The notes below the pieces were generated by a model that was given only the letters and a program-made list of their open reading frames with translations, made no database searches and had not been told where the DNA came from. This document shows positions 12,029-23,548 of a stretch of 64,000 bases of DNA, piece by piece. A program made the position numbers and the translations under genes. Every line of letters begins with the position of its first letter. Position 1 is the stretch's first letter. The stretch is from Ailanthus altissimus (taxonomy: Eukaryota > Streptophyta > Magnoliopsida > Sapindales > Simaroubaceae), in assembly GCA_946807835.1 (NCBI GenBank), contig OX327709.1, positions 20,833,501-20,897,500 of the forward strand, read 5' to 3'.

Positions 12029-14189
12029 TCCGCAGTAGGTGGATAAAGACAAAAATGCCATCAGCAGTTTCTGAAGACACAAAAGGCTACGTGATCGCCA
12101 TCTCTGTGTTAGAACATGCATCGTCTTTGGCAACATACTGTGAAAGACAAAAACGCACGACTTCTTTTTATTAATTTTTTTTTTCTCAAAACTAAAAAGC
12201 ATATATTCGCTACATCAATCGAGTATTTACGAACATGGGCAATATAGGAAAAACAAAAATAAGGCTATTATTGTGTAAACATGTTTGTTTAGTTTTTATT
12301 GCGAGATAATGATTGATTTTCTTTTTTGAAAAAAATATGATTGATCGTTAAAGCATTTGAAATAGATTTTTCTTTTGTTTCTGCGAACATGTTGTATGTT
12401 CCATTGTTCCCATCCAATTTATTAAAAATAGAGTTATTTTTAGGGGTATAATAAAAAAAATTTAATTGAAATAATATATTATATTTCAATTTTACTTAAA
12501 AAATTTATTACTTTTATACTACTATTCTACAATTAAAGGGTAAAATCATATAAAGAGTTATTAATTTTCTCGATTAATTATCTCCATAGGCAATATAAGG
12601 TGCAACATATATATTATTCTTATGAAAAATAGTGATTTATTTGTTATCCTATAAAGATTTTACTTCTGTGTATTTCTACTAAAAAAATAATATAATATAA
12701 ATAAAATTATTAAATTTGATAAAATAGACATAAGTTAAGTAAAAATAAATTTACTTTGAGTTGAATTATTATAAAATTTATTTTACTGTATTTTTTTATT
12801 AATTTTGATATTATTTTTAAAAAAAATAAATTCAATTCATTAACTCAAAATTTGTTTAAATTTTTGAGTCTAACACCGTCACTTCATTTTTTTTACAAAT
12901 CAATTAATAATTTAGTCAAAACAAAATCTTTATGAGTTCTATCAAAGTCGATATTACATTTATCATAGACTCGATCTGTGTTGGTTTCAATACTCTCTCG
13001 ACTTCGCCGATCGAAAATCATAATTTCGCCCAATTTTATTTGAGATTTAACCATATCAAAATAATTTTTAGAAGGTCTTAACATTACTAGCAAATTTAAT
13101 ATAGGATCATAGGCTCACGTAAATTCTGCGGTGCAAATCATAATTAGACTTTTTGTACACCAAGTGTGTCTATATATTTACCCAAATGATTTTCATTAGC
13201 AATGGTGTACAAAATTTAGAATTAACTAAACGATACTATTTGACAACTTTGCTCGCTATGACGTGAGCAAATAATTAAATTTTACTATATCTCCTTATTG
13301 GGTACAATTCTAAAAGCAAATTCCTAACAATTTATATATATATATATATATATATAATTATAGTTTTTGTACAAATAATTAAATTTTTTATAAAAATAGT
13401 TGAACGTCCACATTTGATATTTTTTTCATGTATAAAGTACATATGTTTTCCTCGATTTCAGCTTAAGCCACAATTTAAAAGGCCAAAAAGTCTTAAATTG
13501 GTTTTCTTAAAAAATATTATCTTTAATTTGAGAGAATTTTGATAAAAAAAAATTTAATTAAAAAAATATTATTATATTTTAATTTTACTTATATTTTATA
13601 ACCACGTACTCCTACTACCCTCCTAGAAATAGGGATAAAATAGAGCATCGATTTTTTATTATTAATTTTTTCCGTAAGTAAAAAAGGGAGTGACAGATCT
13701 ATTATTTTGAAAAAGATTGGCTTTTTTTTTTTTTAAAGGCTCTATTTATATATATTCTTATGAGCTGTAAAATAATCGAAAACTCATATTAAACTGAATT
13801 ATTATAAATTATGTGTTTTATTTTAAATAAATCAACTAATTAATTCGATAATTACCTAAATTTCAAGTCAACGATATATATTACAAACAACACGATATAG
13901 TCAGTCTATTCAAGAATACATGACTAACAACAGATGGGAAAAAAAATGGTAAATGCAACAAAGCAGCAGAGCTGATTTTTTTTTTCAAAAAGAAAATTTT
14001 AAATTTATTAAATTAAATAACAACATTACTGCACGTCATGAGCATAAATATATATAAAGACAATTCCATACATCCGATATATTAAAGTAATACATAATCG
14101 TGAAATCAAAACTTTAATGCAAAATACAGAGGTAATAGCAACAAAGCAGAAGCAACTGGAGTTTGCGTTTGACGAGCAATATTGCTTAC

Positions 14190-14252
14190 CTTAACAACAA
14201 GACGCTTGACGTTCTTCGTAAAGTCTCGAGTTTGATCTTCGAAGCATTCCAT
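14190..14252 (-). CDS. P5CS: Candidate alternative first coding exon of P5CS
   Basis: This 63-nt exon encodes 21 residues: an ATG at 14252-14250, an N-terminal part unlike exon 1 (MECFEDQT), then RDFTKNVKRLVVK. The proximal exon 1 ends [13 protein letters not shown]. The last 39 nt match proximal exon 1 at 30 of 39 positions. Both exons end at AAG in phase 0. The distal donor (AAG|GTAAGC) is stronger than the proximal one (AAG|GTTTAA). Spliced to exon 2 at 10617 it would give a 718-aa P5CS with a different start. A TATA box lies at 14362-14371. It could instead be the stub of a tandem P5CS copy, but no other exon of such a copy is visible nearby. Confidence 0.65.
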
Positions 14253-14361
14253 TACAATTTTGAATTTGACAGATGATATGCCTGAGAGTCTGCAATTTGA
14301 TTACTTGCAAAGTTAAAAAGTGAATTTGCTGGACAACACTTGATTACACGGAGGAGATGAA

Positions 14362-14371
14362 TTTATATATA
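14362..14371 (-). promoter_or_regulatory. TATA box of the distal P5CS first exon
   Basis: The minus-strand sequence TATATATAAA is a near-perfect plant TATA box, about 110 bp upstream of the distal ATG at 14252. The predicted start site is near 14335, leaving a 5' UTR of about 80 nt. Confidence 0.5.
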
Positions 14372-14636
14372 AACAAAAAACAAAAAAACAAAAAAAAATC
14401 GAGTGAAGTGAGGTGAGGGGAGGTGAGGCGACTCGATCACGCCACAATAACAGAGGACTGAGACCCACTTAAAACATGGCATGCATCTAATGACTAATGG
14501 CATTTTGTTATTATTGGAGATTTGACTACAAAAAAGTTAAAGAGATATTTGAATTCATGGTCCCTAATTGCCACACGTTGGCCTTGTTGTGTCCATAAGG
14601 TCAAAAATAACCGCACCAGGTGCAGGCTTGCTGATC

Positions 14637-14642
14637 CACGTG
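14637..14642. promoter_or_regulatory. G-box CACGTG upstream of the distal P5CS exon
   Basis: The sequence ccacgtga, a G-box or ABRE-type element, lies about 390 bp upstream of the distal ATG. A second ACGT core (gccacgtaa) is at about 14735-14742. This matches the ABRE-like sites upstream of the proximal exon and suggests stress control, by inference. Confidence 0.4.
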
Positions 14643-16959
14643 AACTTTTTTTTTTTTTTTTTTTTGTTCCTGGAAGGAGTTTCCACTCCGCCTCCCTCAA
14701 CGTCATTGTCATTCAATCTGTCCACAATATAACGCCACGTAATCGTTCACTTTTAAAAAAAATATATAATAGCATAATCAAATGACTAATTAATTTATGA
14801 GATTATTTGTTTGAATGAATCTGGACATTATCTTATAAAGGGGCGAACATAATTATCTGAAACATATATACATCTCGATTCTCATTGGCTTTGTTGGATA
14901 CCCGAAATTATTATAAGATCCCATGTATTCACCGACTCAAAAAGGACACTAACTTTCGGCAAGAACCATGTTAGTATTTTAATTTTTTTTTATTTTAAAT
15001 AATATGTTAAAAAATTATTAATTAATAAAATTATGTAATAAATAATTATAAAAATTATATTATTTTATTACTTATTAATTATTTAATATATTATTTAAAA
15101 AATATAACATTACTTTATTCACAATATTTTAATCAGTGAAGCAAAATTATTTATATTATTTAGAATAAAATCAAACTAAAATTTAAAAGTGAAGGGAATT
15201 AGATATTAAAATTAAAATTATATTATACTAAAATTTAATTATACGAGAGTTTTAATGTTATACTTAAAATTTTAGAAATTAAATCACAAAAATTGTATAT
15301 TTTAAAAGTAAAAATTATAAAAATATATATTAAATTAAAAAATAAATTTGAGGCGTGGGGACGTAGCCCACCCTAAGCCCCTGTGAGGTCCGGCTACTTA
15401 TCTTAGGATTATTGGTGCAGTACCCAAAAGTCAAGGAATAAGTGTTCTCTTTTTCTACTTGTTAGTTAAACTCTCTTGTATAAATTTTAAAAGTTTTAAA
15501 TTTTCATTGGTTAAGAAGTTTAACTCTCCTCAAAAATTTAAAAAAAAATTATCATAAATAACCTTAAATTTTGGCCTAATTTCATCGATACTCTTGACTT
15601 TAAAAATAATCAATAATGCTTAACCGTTAAATTTTTTTTTATTAAAATTAATGTGTAAAAGGACATGATCATCTTTAAAAATTATCTCTAACTTTTAATA
15701 TGTGTTAAATTAGCAACTGATAGATGCATTGAACCTTGAGCCTAAACACATTGTTTTCTCATCCAACGCGTTAACTCGTTTCGAAAGCAAAAGATGCTTT
15801 TGTAAACTGAAAAGATTGTATTTTATTATTCACAAACTCATAAAACATTTCTTACATTGTAACCTTTCATTTTCCTACACTCTATGCCTTCATTTTCTCA
15901 CACTCTAACTCACTAACCCTCGATTGAAGCACTGTCATAGTGAGGTCAAAGGTCATTAAATAGTCATCATGAAGCAATGTCGAATGCTACAAGAAGCATA
16001 CTTAGATTAGTTTTTTTTTTTTTGCACCAATAACTTTTATGGTTTGCATGTTGATTTTGATGGTTAGTTTTGCTTTTTGTAAGTGGATTTTTGAACGTTG
16101 TGAGTTTAAGAGTTTGTTTTTTTAGCATCAATATCTTAAAACAATATTTACATGCCGATAAAAATAATAAATATCTTAAAATAATATTTGATTTACTTAT
16201 TTAAAAAAAAAAGATTTTCATAAATTTATATGATTTCTTAGGACAACAAATTATTATTTAACATGGATGAATACTTTTTTTTTTGTTTGATAGCTGTTGG
16301 TTTAAAATATGAAGTTTTTTTTGAATTTTTGAGTTGAGCTTAGTGTAAACAAGAATTTTTGTTGGTAAACTTTTGTACATTTACATGTATTAGAGGTTTA
16401 AATTTTGTTATAAACTCATATGTCTTTTCCAAGATAAAATTATTATTTAACGAACAAGAACAATTTATTTTGTAAATTTTTGTACCTTTGCATGTATCAG
16501 ATGGTTCTGAGTTGATTAATTCGATGTAAATATTTGTATTATTTTCATACTATAATAATGTAAAAGAAAAATATGAAAATTTGGTGAATGTGTTTGTTAT
16601 GTGTGGTGTTTATGAGTTGATTAATTGCATGTAAAATTTTGTATTATGTGATAATGTAAAATATAAAAATTTTGTATTAAGTGTAAAACAAGTTTTATTA
16701 AAAAAAATTGTAAACTTTTATTAGTTTGCATTTGTGTGGTGGTTTTGAATTGATTAAAACTTGTATTAGTAAATATTGTATGTAAATATTTGTATTATGT
16801 GGTAATGTAAAATATGAATTATATTACACTTATTGTTGTTTAGTTTTAGTATTTTGCATTAGTGGTGCTTAAGTATTTGCTTTAATTTCATTTCAAATTG
16901 TTGTTGTTTACTTTAAATATATGTGTTTGGTGAGAGGTTAACTTTGCTAAATGTAAATC

Positions 16960-18600
16960 TTGATGATTTTAGTAGTGTGTATGTTGAATCATATTATGCA
17001 GTCTTTTAGCAATAGGGTAGTTCATCAAATTGATAAATATGAAGTAGAAGCTAGCTTACCTTGGTCTGCGGGTAGGCTACAATTAAAGGATGACACTAAT
17101 GTAGAACTAGTGTTTAACTTATTTTGGTCTGAAAGGGTTGACGAAATAGCTATTACCATAAAAGCAATGTCTCTAGATGTTATACACTTTTCATTATTAG
17201 AAGGCCTAAAACCTAAAAATTTAGAACATAGAGAGGAGGTTAATAACACATTGAGTCGAATTTCATGCATCACCAAATTTCATACACAACCACTTAATGC
17301 TAAAACACATTCACCTAAGCCTGATATGTACCCACCCAAAGCTGGTATGTGCCCATTTGAGCCTAAAATACACCTACCTAAGGTTGATACACATCCACCT
17401 AAGCCTATACAACCACCTGAGGTTGATTTATGCTTACTTGAACCTAAAACACACTCACACATGGCTAATACACACCTACATAAGCCTGATACACATTTAC
17501 TTGAGACTGATATGTGCGCACTTAAGCCTGAAACACAATTACATAAGGTTAATACACACCTACCTAGTACACTAGGGGTTTTATACTTTGATGATAATGC
17601 AAATGAGTTGTTCATTTTTCAAATAAAGAAAAAAATGTGAAGGGAAATTTTCAGGGTATTAATATTTATGAGTGATAGACAAAATGAGCGATTAGATGCT
17701 TTGCAAGCATACTGGCCAAATTCTGATACTAGGAGGTGTGCCATGCATTTATATGCCAATTTTAAAAATTATTGGTCTAGCTTACATTTGAAAAAACTGT
17801 TCTAGTGTGCAGAAAGAGAGATAAACAAATACTAGTTTAAAATTCACCTTCAAAAAATGAAAGAAATTAACATTCGAGCATATGATTTGCTAGTTAAGCT
17901 GATATCTAACAAGTGCTCAATACATGAATTTGATTCCACTGTCAAATGTGACCATGTCATAAATAATTTCACTTACACCTTTAATAGTTGGTTGCTGAAT
18001 GAGAAGATAATGCCTATTTTAACCATATTGGAGCATTATAGGAGAAAGATCAATGTTAGAATTGCATATATATATATATATATATGTATATATAGATAAA
18101 TGGCCAGTCATGGAAATGAAACATGGCCTTATTTGTGAGAAAAAAATTGAGAAGTTAGGTGAATAGGGTAGACAATTGAGAATACTGAATGGTAAAAATA
18201 GGGTTTTTAAAATTTTGAACTATAAGAGGGCTTATTTAGTTGATATGAAATCTATAACTTGTGAGTGCTTTGCATGGTAAGTCAATGGTGTGCCATACAA
18301 ATATGCAATAGGATCATTATTGATTTGATGATAACCCAAAACAATATATGGACATACTGTTGTGTAAGAATGCTTTTTTGTCAACTTATGAGGTTATGAT
18401 TCGGCCAATACTCAAAAAATGTACATGGAATGATGTAAACTTGCATACGTTAAATCTCTTACAAGTAAAAAAGTTTGTTGGAAAACCTAAAGTATAAAGA
18501 AGGAGGGAGCCAACTAAACCTCTCAGGTTACAAAGGTTATTTGTTGTGACATGTAATACTTGTGGAAGTTTGGGGCATAATACCAAACATATGCATTAAA
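16960..18600 (+). pseudogene. Degenerate Mutator-like (MULE) transposase
   Basis: The first block (about 16960-17637) is open for 226 codons and contains a run of heptad repeats at 17296-17565. Downstream, with stops and frame changes, are segments typical of plant MURA transposases: CAMHLYANFKNYW (about 17740), HEFDSTVKCDHVINNFTYTFNSW (about 17925-17990) and LEHYRRK (about 18030). Next come a SWIM zinc finger (CECFAWQVNGVPY, about 18265) and a terminal zinc knuckle (CNTCGSLGHNTKHMH, about 18550-18598). The order transposase core, SWIM, CCHC knuckle is that of MULEs. At least two internal stops make it inactive. I could not fix the terminal inverted repeats, so the element is larger than this call. 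Confidence 0.8.
17296..17565 (+). repeat. 21-bp coding minisatellite inside the MULE
   Basis: Thirteen imperfect units of 21 bp (one shortened to 18 bp) encode 90 residues in an open frame. The unit is a heptad of the form K-x-D-T-H-x-P; examples are KPDMYPP, KVDTHPP, KPDTHLL and KVNTHLP. Units differ by substitutions, yet the frame is kept throughout. Confidence 0.8.
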
Positions 18601-18940
18601 AATGAGTTCTTATGTAAGTGCAACTATAACTGATTTCTATTTTGATTTAATCTGATTTAGTTTATTTTTTGATCTTGTCCAATTATTTTTCATGCAAAGG
18701 ATTGGTTCAGGTGTAGCAAATTCATCAAATTTAGGGACAACAAATAAAAGAGTAAGAGTAGGATCATCCACTACCAGGGCAAGTAATAGGCCAGTATAAG
18801 TTATGGTAAGAGATCTTTATAGCACAGTAACCTTGCTAAATGCTTTAACTTGATTAATTTATTTAACTTAACTTGCAGTGGAGAAGATCAATTAGTGAAG
18901 TTGGATCTACATTATCTATAGGCAATAGTGCAATGATGGA

Positions 18941-19674
18941 TAAGACTGGGCACAGTTCAATTTTTTTAAAAATAAAAATTGAAACTGATTTTTTTAAAGA
19001 TAAAAATCGAATTGAAGTAAATCGATTTTTTTTAATTTAATTCAATTTAACTTTAAAAAAAAATTATCCGCTAAAATTTGAATTGAACCTATGACTTGGT
19101 GGAAAAAACTATCACCACTAGACTAATTGAGCTAATGATATTTGCTAGCATAAAGTACATTCTTTTTTTTTTATATATTACAATTTAGATATTAACAATT
19201 AAAAAAGTTACCACCCAAGTATTGAACCTAAGATCTCACTAAACCTTAGCTCCCTCTTCACCAAGAGAGCTAAGCTTTTTATTGTCATTAATAATACATT
19301 CAATTTTCTTATATATTAGTTTTAAATATTGATATAATTAAAAAATTAAAATTCCAACAAAGGGATTCAAATCATGGATATCAAAGACAAGTTAAAGCTA
19401 CACTGTCATCTAGGTTAAAGCACCATTTTATTACTAGTTATGCAAAACTTATTTTTATATTAACATTTTAAAAAATATATAAATAACTAAAAAACTAGTT
19501 TTTTGGTTCGGTTTCGATTTATAATAAAACCGAACCGAAACTGATTGGTTTTTTTTCAGTTTTTTATTTTAAAAAATCGTTCGGTTTTTTTTAAAATAAA
19601 AACTGAACAGATTGGTTTGATTCGGTTTGGTCCAGTTCAGTTTTTCAATTTTCAATTTATTTTGTCCACTCTTA
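18941..19674. mobile_element. Probable hAT-like non-autonomous element with tRNA-like blocks
   Basis: The left end reads taagactgggca and the right end tgtccactctta, an imperfect terminal inverted repeat. Next to the ends are ggttcggtt / aaccgaacc motifs common at hAT MITE ends. The expected 8-bp target duplication is not clear (4 of 8 positions match). The interior carries three tRNA-like blocks in minus orientation at about 19076-19137, 19209-19275 and 19355-19425. No protein is encoded. Confidence 0.5.
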
Positions 19675-22340
19675 GTGGTTGGTAATATACTTATGGATGT
19701 TAGAGTTTTTAATTTTTTCTTCATGTTGTCAAAAAATTTTAATTTATACTTATGGATCAATTTATGAAATAGAAGAAGGGAGAGGCCTAGCAAGTCTAGA
19801 AACACATCAAGTAATATAAATAAGAATGACTCAAGAATGTGATACTTTTTATAATAATACTTATGGATCAATTTAGAGTTTTTGATATAAATTTTATAAG
19901 TATTTAAAATTGTTTTCATCGTATGCACTATTATGACTTGTTATGGATGTTTGGAATTTTTGCAAGCATTGTTATACTATATATGGATATTATATTAATC
20001 CATCATTTTGGTGGTAATTATAATATTAAAAAGCATATTGCAAGCTTCAATTTACATTTGTTTTAGAATTATGAATACAATATAAAATTCAATTATTGAT
20101 AGACTTGTTATGTATAAATTTATAACAATAGCAACCATTTTATTTTTTTTTCATGCACACGACAACATTACACCCACTACGATAAAAAAAAAAATGTAGT
20201 TTCTTCACTTTATTAACATTTTTTCTCTAATTTTTGCATGACTAGTAACTAACCTGCAAATTTGTTCATCTACACTACTTCTATCAAGGGACTCTTTTAT
20301 GGAACTTTGAGCATTTAAATGTTTAAATCCTCTTTCTTAGCTTTTTAAAATTTATAAAAGTTGTATTTTCTTATTTCACAATTAAAGTATAATTTATAAG
20401 AATTGTTCTCTAACTTTAATATCTTCACACTTACTTTTCTTTCACATAAATAAGTTTTATTTTTAAATTTAATAATTTTTTTATTAACTTCACTCACATT
20501 GACATAAAATAAATAAGTGTGACTTGTAAGAATGATGAGGATGAAAAAAAAAGAGTGGGGTTGTTACAAAATAAAAACAAAAACTAGAGATACAACTTAC
20601 GGAGAAATTGAAAGATATTAGTAATTCTTACATAATAATAAGGTCACTTCGCAGCTTTTTATAGGCTTTTTTTTAACCATTGCAAAGTTACAGTAATAAT
20701 TGACAATCTGCAATGATCACAATTTGAAAAATGGAGACTTGAAAATACGAAGTACAAAATGCACAAAATGCACAAAATACACTTGTTAAATATTAAATAC
20801 ATGCTATGTTAAAGTAACACATGGACAATCGTGTAAAAAGTTCAAAATAATAAGGTGTTTTGGTAAAATCTTTGTATTAATTTATTAAAGTTAATATTCA
20901 TAAATTAAATAAATACTAACTGAGTGGTTTTTTTTTGCATAGGATTTTGTGTATTTTTGTTTTTTTTTATAAGGATAAAGTTATAATTTCATCACTTTTT
21001 TAAATTCAAAAGGTTAATTTAAATTTTTTATGCGATTTTATTAATTTTAACAATATTATTTTCTATTTTTTAAAGTTTAAGATGTTAATGAAATTAGACT
21101 AAAACTTGAAAGTATTAATATCCTAAAAAGAATAACAATAACCAATAGAATATGTTTTCATTTGGTCCAGCTTTACTTAAAATTCATTAGGCTATAATGG
21201 AAATAGCCCACCTAGGGACCATCTATCATTTACTCCAGTGATCCAATTCGTTTCACACCTTTAAATAATTAAAAATTAATTAAAAAAATACGAGGAATAA
21301 TTTTAGGCATATTATTTTCTTTAGAAAATTTTTGTTCTTTTACATAAAATATAAACCACCAATTTTTTTTCCATCTCGATGTAAATGGCTCATACCACCC
21401 TAAAAATACTTTATTAATTAAATCAACAGTAACTTCATGTATATTGTTTAAAATTTGAAGATTAGGGACCTATTTGTTTAATTTTTCAGAAGTTAGTTGT
21501 CTTTTTTTTATATTATAATCTTGTATCTCTAACTCTAAGAAGACTAAACCTACCTTTTGGTAGACTAATTATTCTATATCAAGCTTTTGTGACAATAATT
21601 AGACTCTCAATTATTAATGAGTTATTGTGAGGGAATTTTGAATATTTCAAAGTACTCCATGTTTGATTTTAAGGGAAATTGATAGTTTAGTCCTGTATTT
21701 TTGTTAAATTATTTATTTAATGTTTAATATTTTAAAATTTGTCAATTATATTCTTTAGGGTGTTATTACTATTATTTTTATTCTTGAAATATGACCATCT
21801 TCATTCTTAAGTAATGTTAAAAAAAAAAACTTGTATAAATATATAATCGCATATATCTAATTGCATCATAAAAAAATTTATAAATACGGGAGGATCAAAT
21901 TGAGCTCGTAAGAATGATCTTAATACATAATAATAATATATAAAAAGATGTTTAGAAGAGTTTAATGAAAAAGACGATGCCGTATTAGTTTTGTGGAAGG
22001 GTGAATTTTATTTTATTTTTCTTTATTTGCATTATGTATGTGTATGTTGCCCATTAGTCTTATTTGCAATACATCTCTCTTTGATGTAATTACGAGTAAA
22101 TTTGGTGTAACAATACTCCTTGACCACATAAACAAGCCTCCGGTGGTCCATGTATCTACACCTTCTTCTCTTGTAATCCCAAGGAATTCTGATTTCATCG
22201 AGAGGGGGTGTTTTTGTAAAATTTAAGAATTATTGGAGACTTAGTAGAATGATTTGGGGTTTATGTGTTTAAAAAATTAGCCATTTGAGGTCATTTTGAT
22301 GTTTCAGAGAGAATAGAGTCCTCTTAGATATTTTGACATT
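19675..22340. other. AT-rich intergenic DNA
   Basis: No gene or complete element is supported. Short ORFs at 22013-22226, on either strand, resemble no family I recognise. One may be an old coding remnant, because base composition rises from about 22040 onward. Confidence 0.4.
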
Positions 22341-22640
22341 CCAAAACTCACCATGTCCACTTCTCCGTTCTTGTTTTCCGCTGGCGCGTGTGCCCGACGC
22401 CCAGTCTCCCCTGTTCACCCGTTAGCTACACCGCCAATCCCATCCAGATCTGCTCTTTCCGGCCATCCCAAAATGAGCCACTTCGATCTTGACAGAAGAT
22501 ACTTTTTATTTCCACGCGCACAAAGACTGTGCCAAAACCCTAGTTTTTCTCCACCTTATCCCCGCCACTTATCGACAGCGAGTTAACCGTCGCTGCTACC
22601 ACCATTCTGCTCCCTGGCACGTCAGTCATGATTTTAATCT
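22341..22640. other. Isolated GC-rich island, origin unknown
   Basis: About 300 bp clearly richer in G+C than its surroundings. A 77-codon plus-strand ORF (22353-22586) spans it, but the peptide matches no family I know. On the minus strand it contains aaactagggtttt, a motif common in plant 5' UTRs. It may be a captured gene fragment or a decayed 5' end. Confidence 0.35.
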
Positions 22641-23548
22641 CATATCTCAAATCAGTTTTTTTTTTTAACAATATTAATAATTTAAATATAAAAAAATGCT
22701 TATACAAGACGCTTCTTATTTTTTTTTAAATATTAATATAATGCTATTGATAAATATCAAAATATATATTAAAAGACCTCGTATGCTACAATTACATAAT
22801 TATTAAAATAAAACATAATAAGTATACATTGAATTATATAATTATCAAAATAAAACATAATAACTTTTTAAAACTTAAACTGTTAAAAAAAAAGAAGCAA
22901 AATTCATCTCATATTTAAAAATGGAATACCCTTTTAAAAAAAAGAATAAAAATCCTTTTAAAAAAGAAAAATACATACAAAAATATATATCTCTTAAAAG
23001 ACTGCACCATCACTGACATATATATTTAACATTTTTTTCATCCACTTGATGGATGAATTATAAGTCAAATTTGAGCTTACGTCGTTAATTAAAAGAATCA
23101 TCACCTTAATATTATGTGGGATGGGTTCGAAAGATAATTTATACTTAAAAAAATGTCTGACAGAATACAAACTGCTTAAAAAGAGAATTATTTAACTACA
23201 TATAAAAAAATATTATTCCAAAAACAAAAATAATATGAAATTATTTCATGCCCACAGCTTCTGACCACACAAACTATAACCAACCTAAATTAAATATAAC
23301 AAAATAGAAGCACTATGCTCTACGGTGGAATGCAACGGTGGTAAGAGCGAAGCTTGTGAGTTAAAATATAAAATTAGATACAAATCATATAAATTGTTAG
23401 TCACAGAAAAAGTGTGTTGAAAGAAGCGCAGGCCAAAAAGACTGAGATTGTTTAGAAACATCTTTTATTGTAATTTTCTGAAAGACTTAATTATTATTTT
23501 GGGTGAGTGTATGTACTCCCCGTAAGTATCAAAAGTGGTGTAATTAGG

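Larger units (their letters stand above)
11316..14189. other. P5CS upstream region between the two candidate first exons
   Basis: AT-rich DNA without a credible gene. It holds the proximal promoter, a (TA)n tract at about 13333-13356 and two diverged copies of a repeat (about 12440-12580 and 13530-13680) sharing an aaaaaatttaatt / attttactta core. I looked for remnants of P5CS exons 2 to 20 here and saw none. If transcription starts at the distal exon, this whole stretch is intron. Confidence 0.5.
14253..16959. other. AT-rich intergenic DNA with a hairpin-forming repeat
   Basis: Apart from the distal P5CS promoter at its left end, no gene is seen. At about 14980-15115 two AT-rich arms with a shared ttatttaa / taatatatt core are inverted around a short centre, as in a MITE. 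A related sequence occurs at about 38090-38190. The stretch 15700-16950 is low-complexity and may be the left flank of the MULE that follows. Confidence 0.35.

Noticed and set aside
11316..14189. A complete tandem second P5CS gene
   Set aside because: Only a first-exon-like sequence (14190-14252) is present. No homologue of exons 2 to 20 was seen downstream of it before the proximal exon.
17025..17615. Minus-strand ORFs of 83 and 111 codons
   Set aside because: They are shadows of the plus-strand MULE frame and its 21-bp repeat, which also stays open on the reverse strand.
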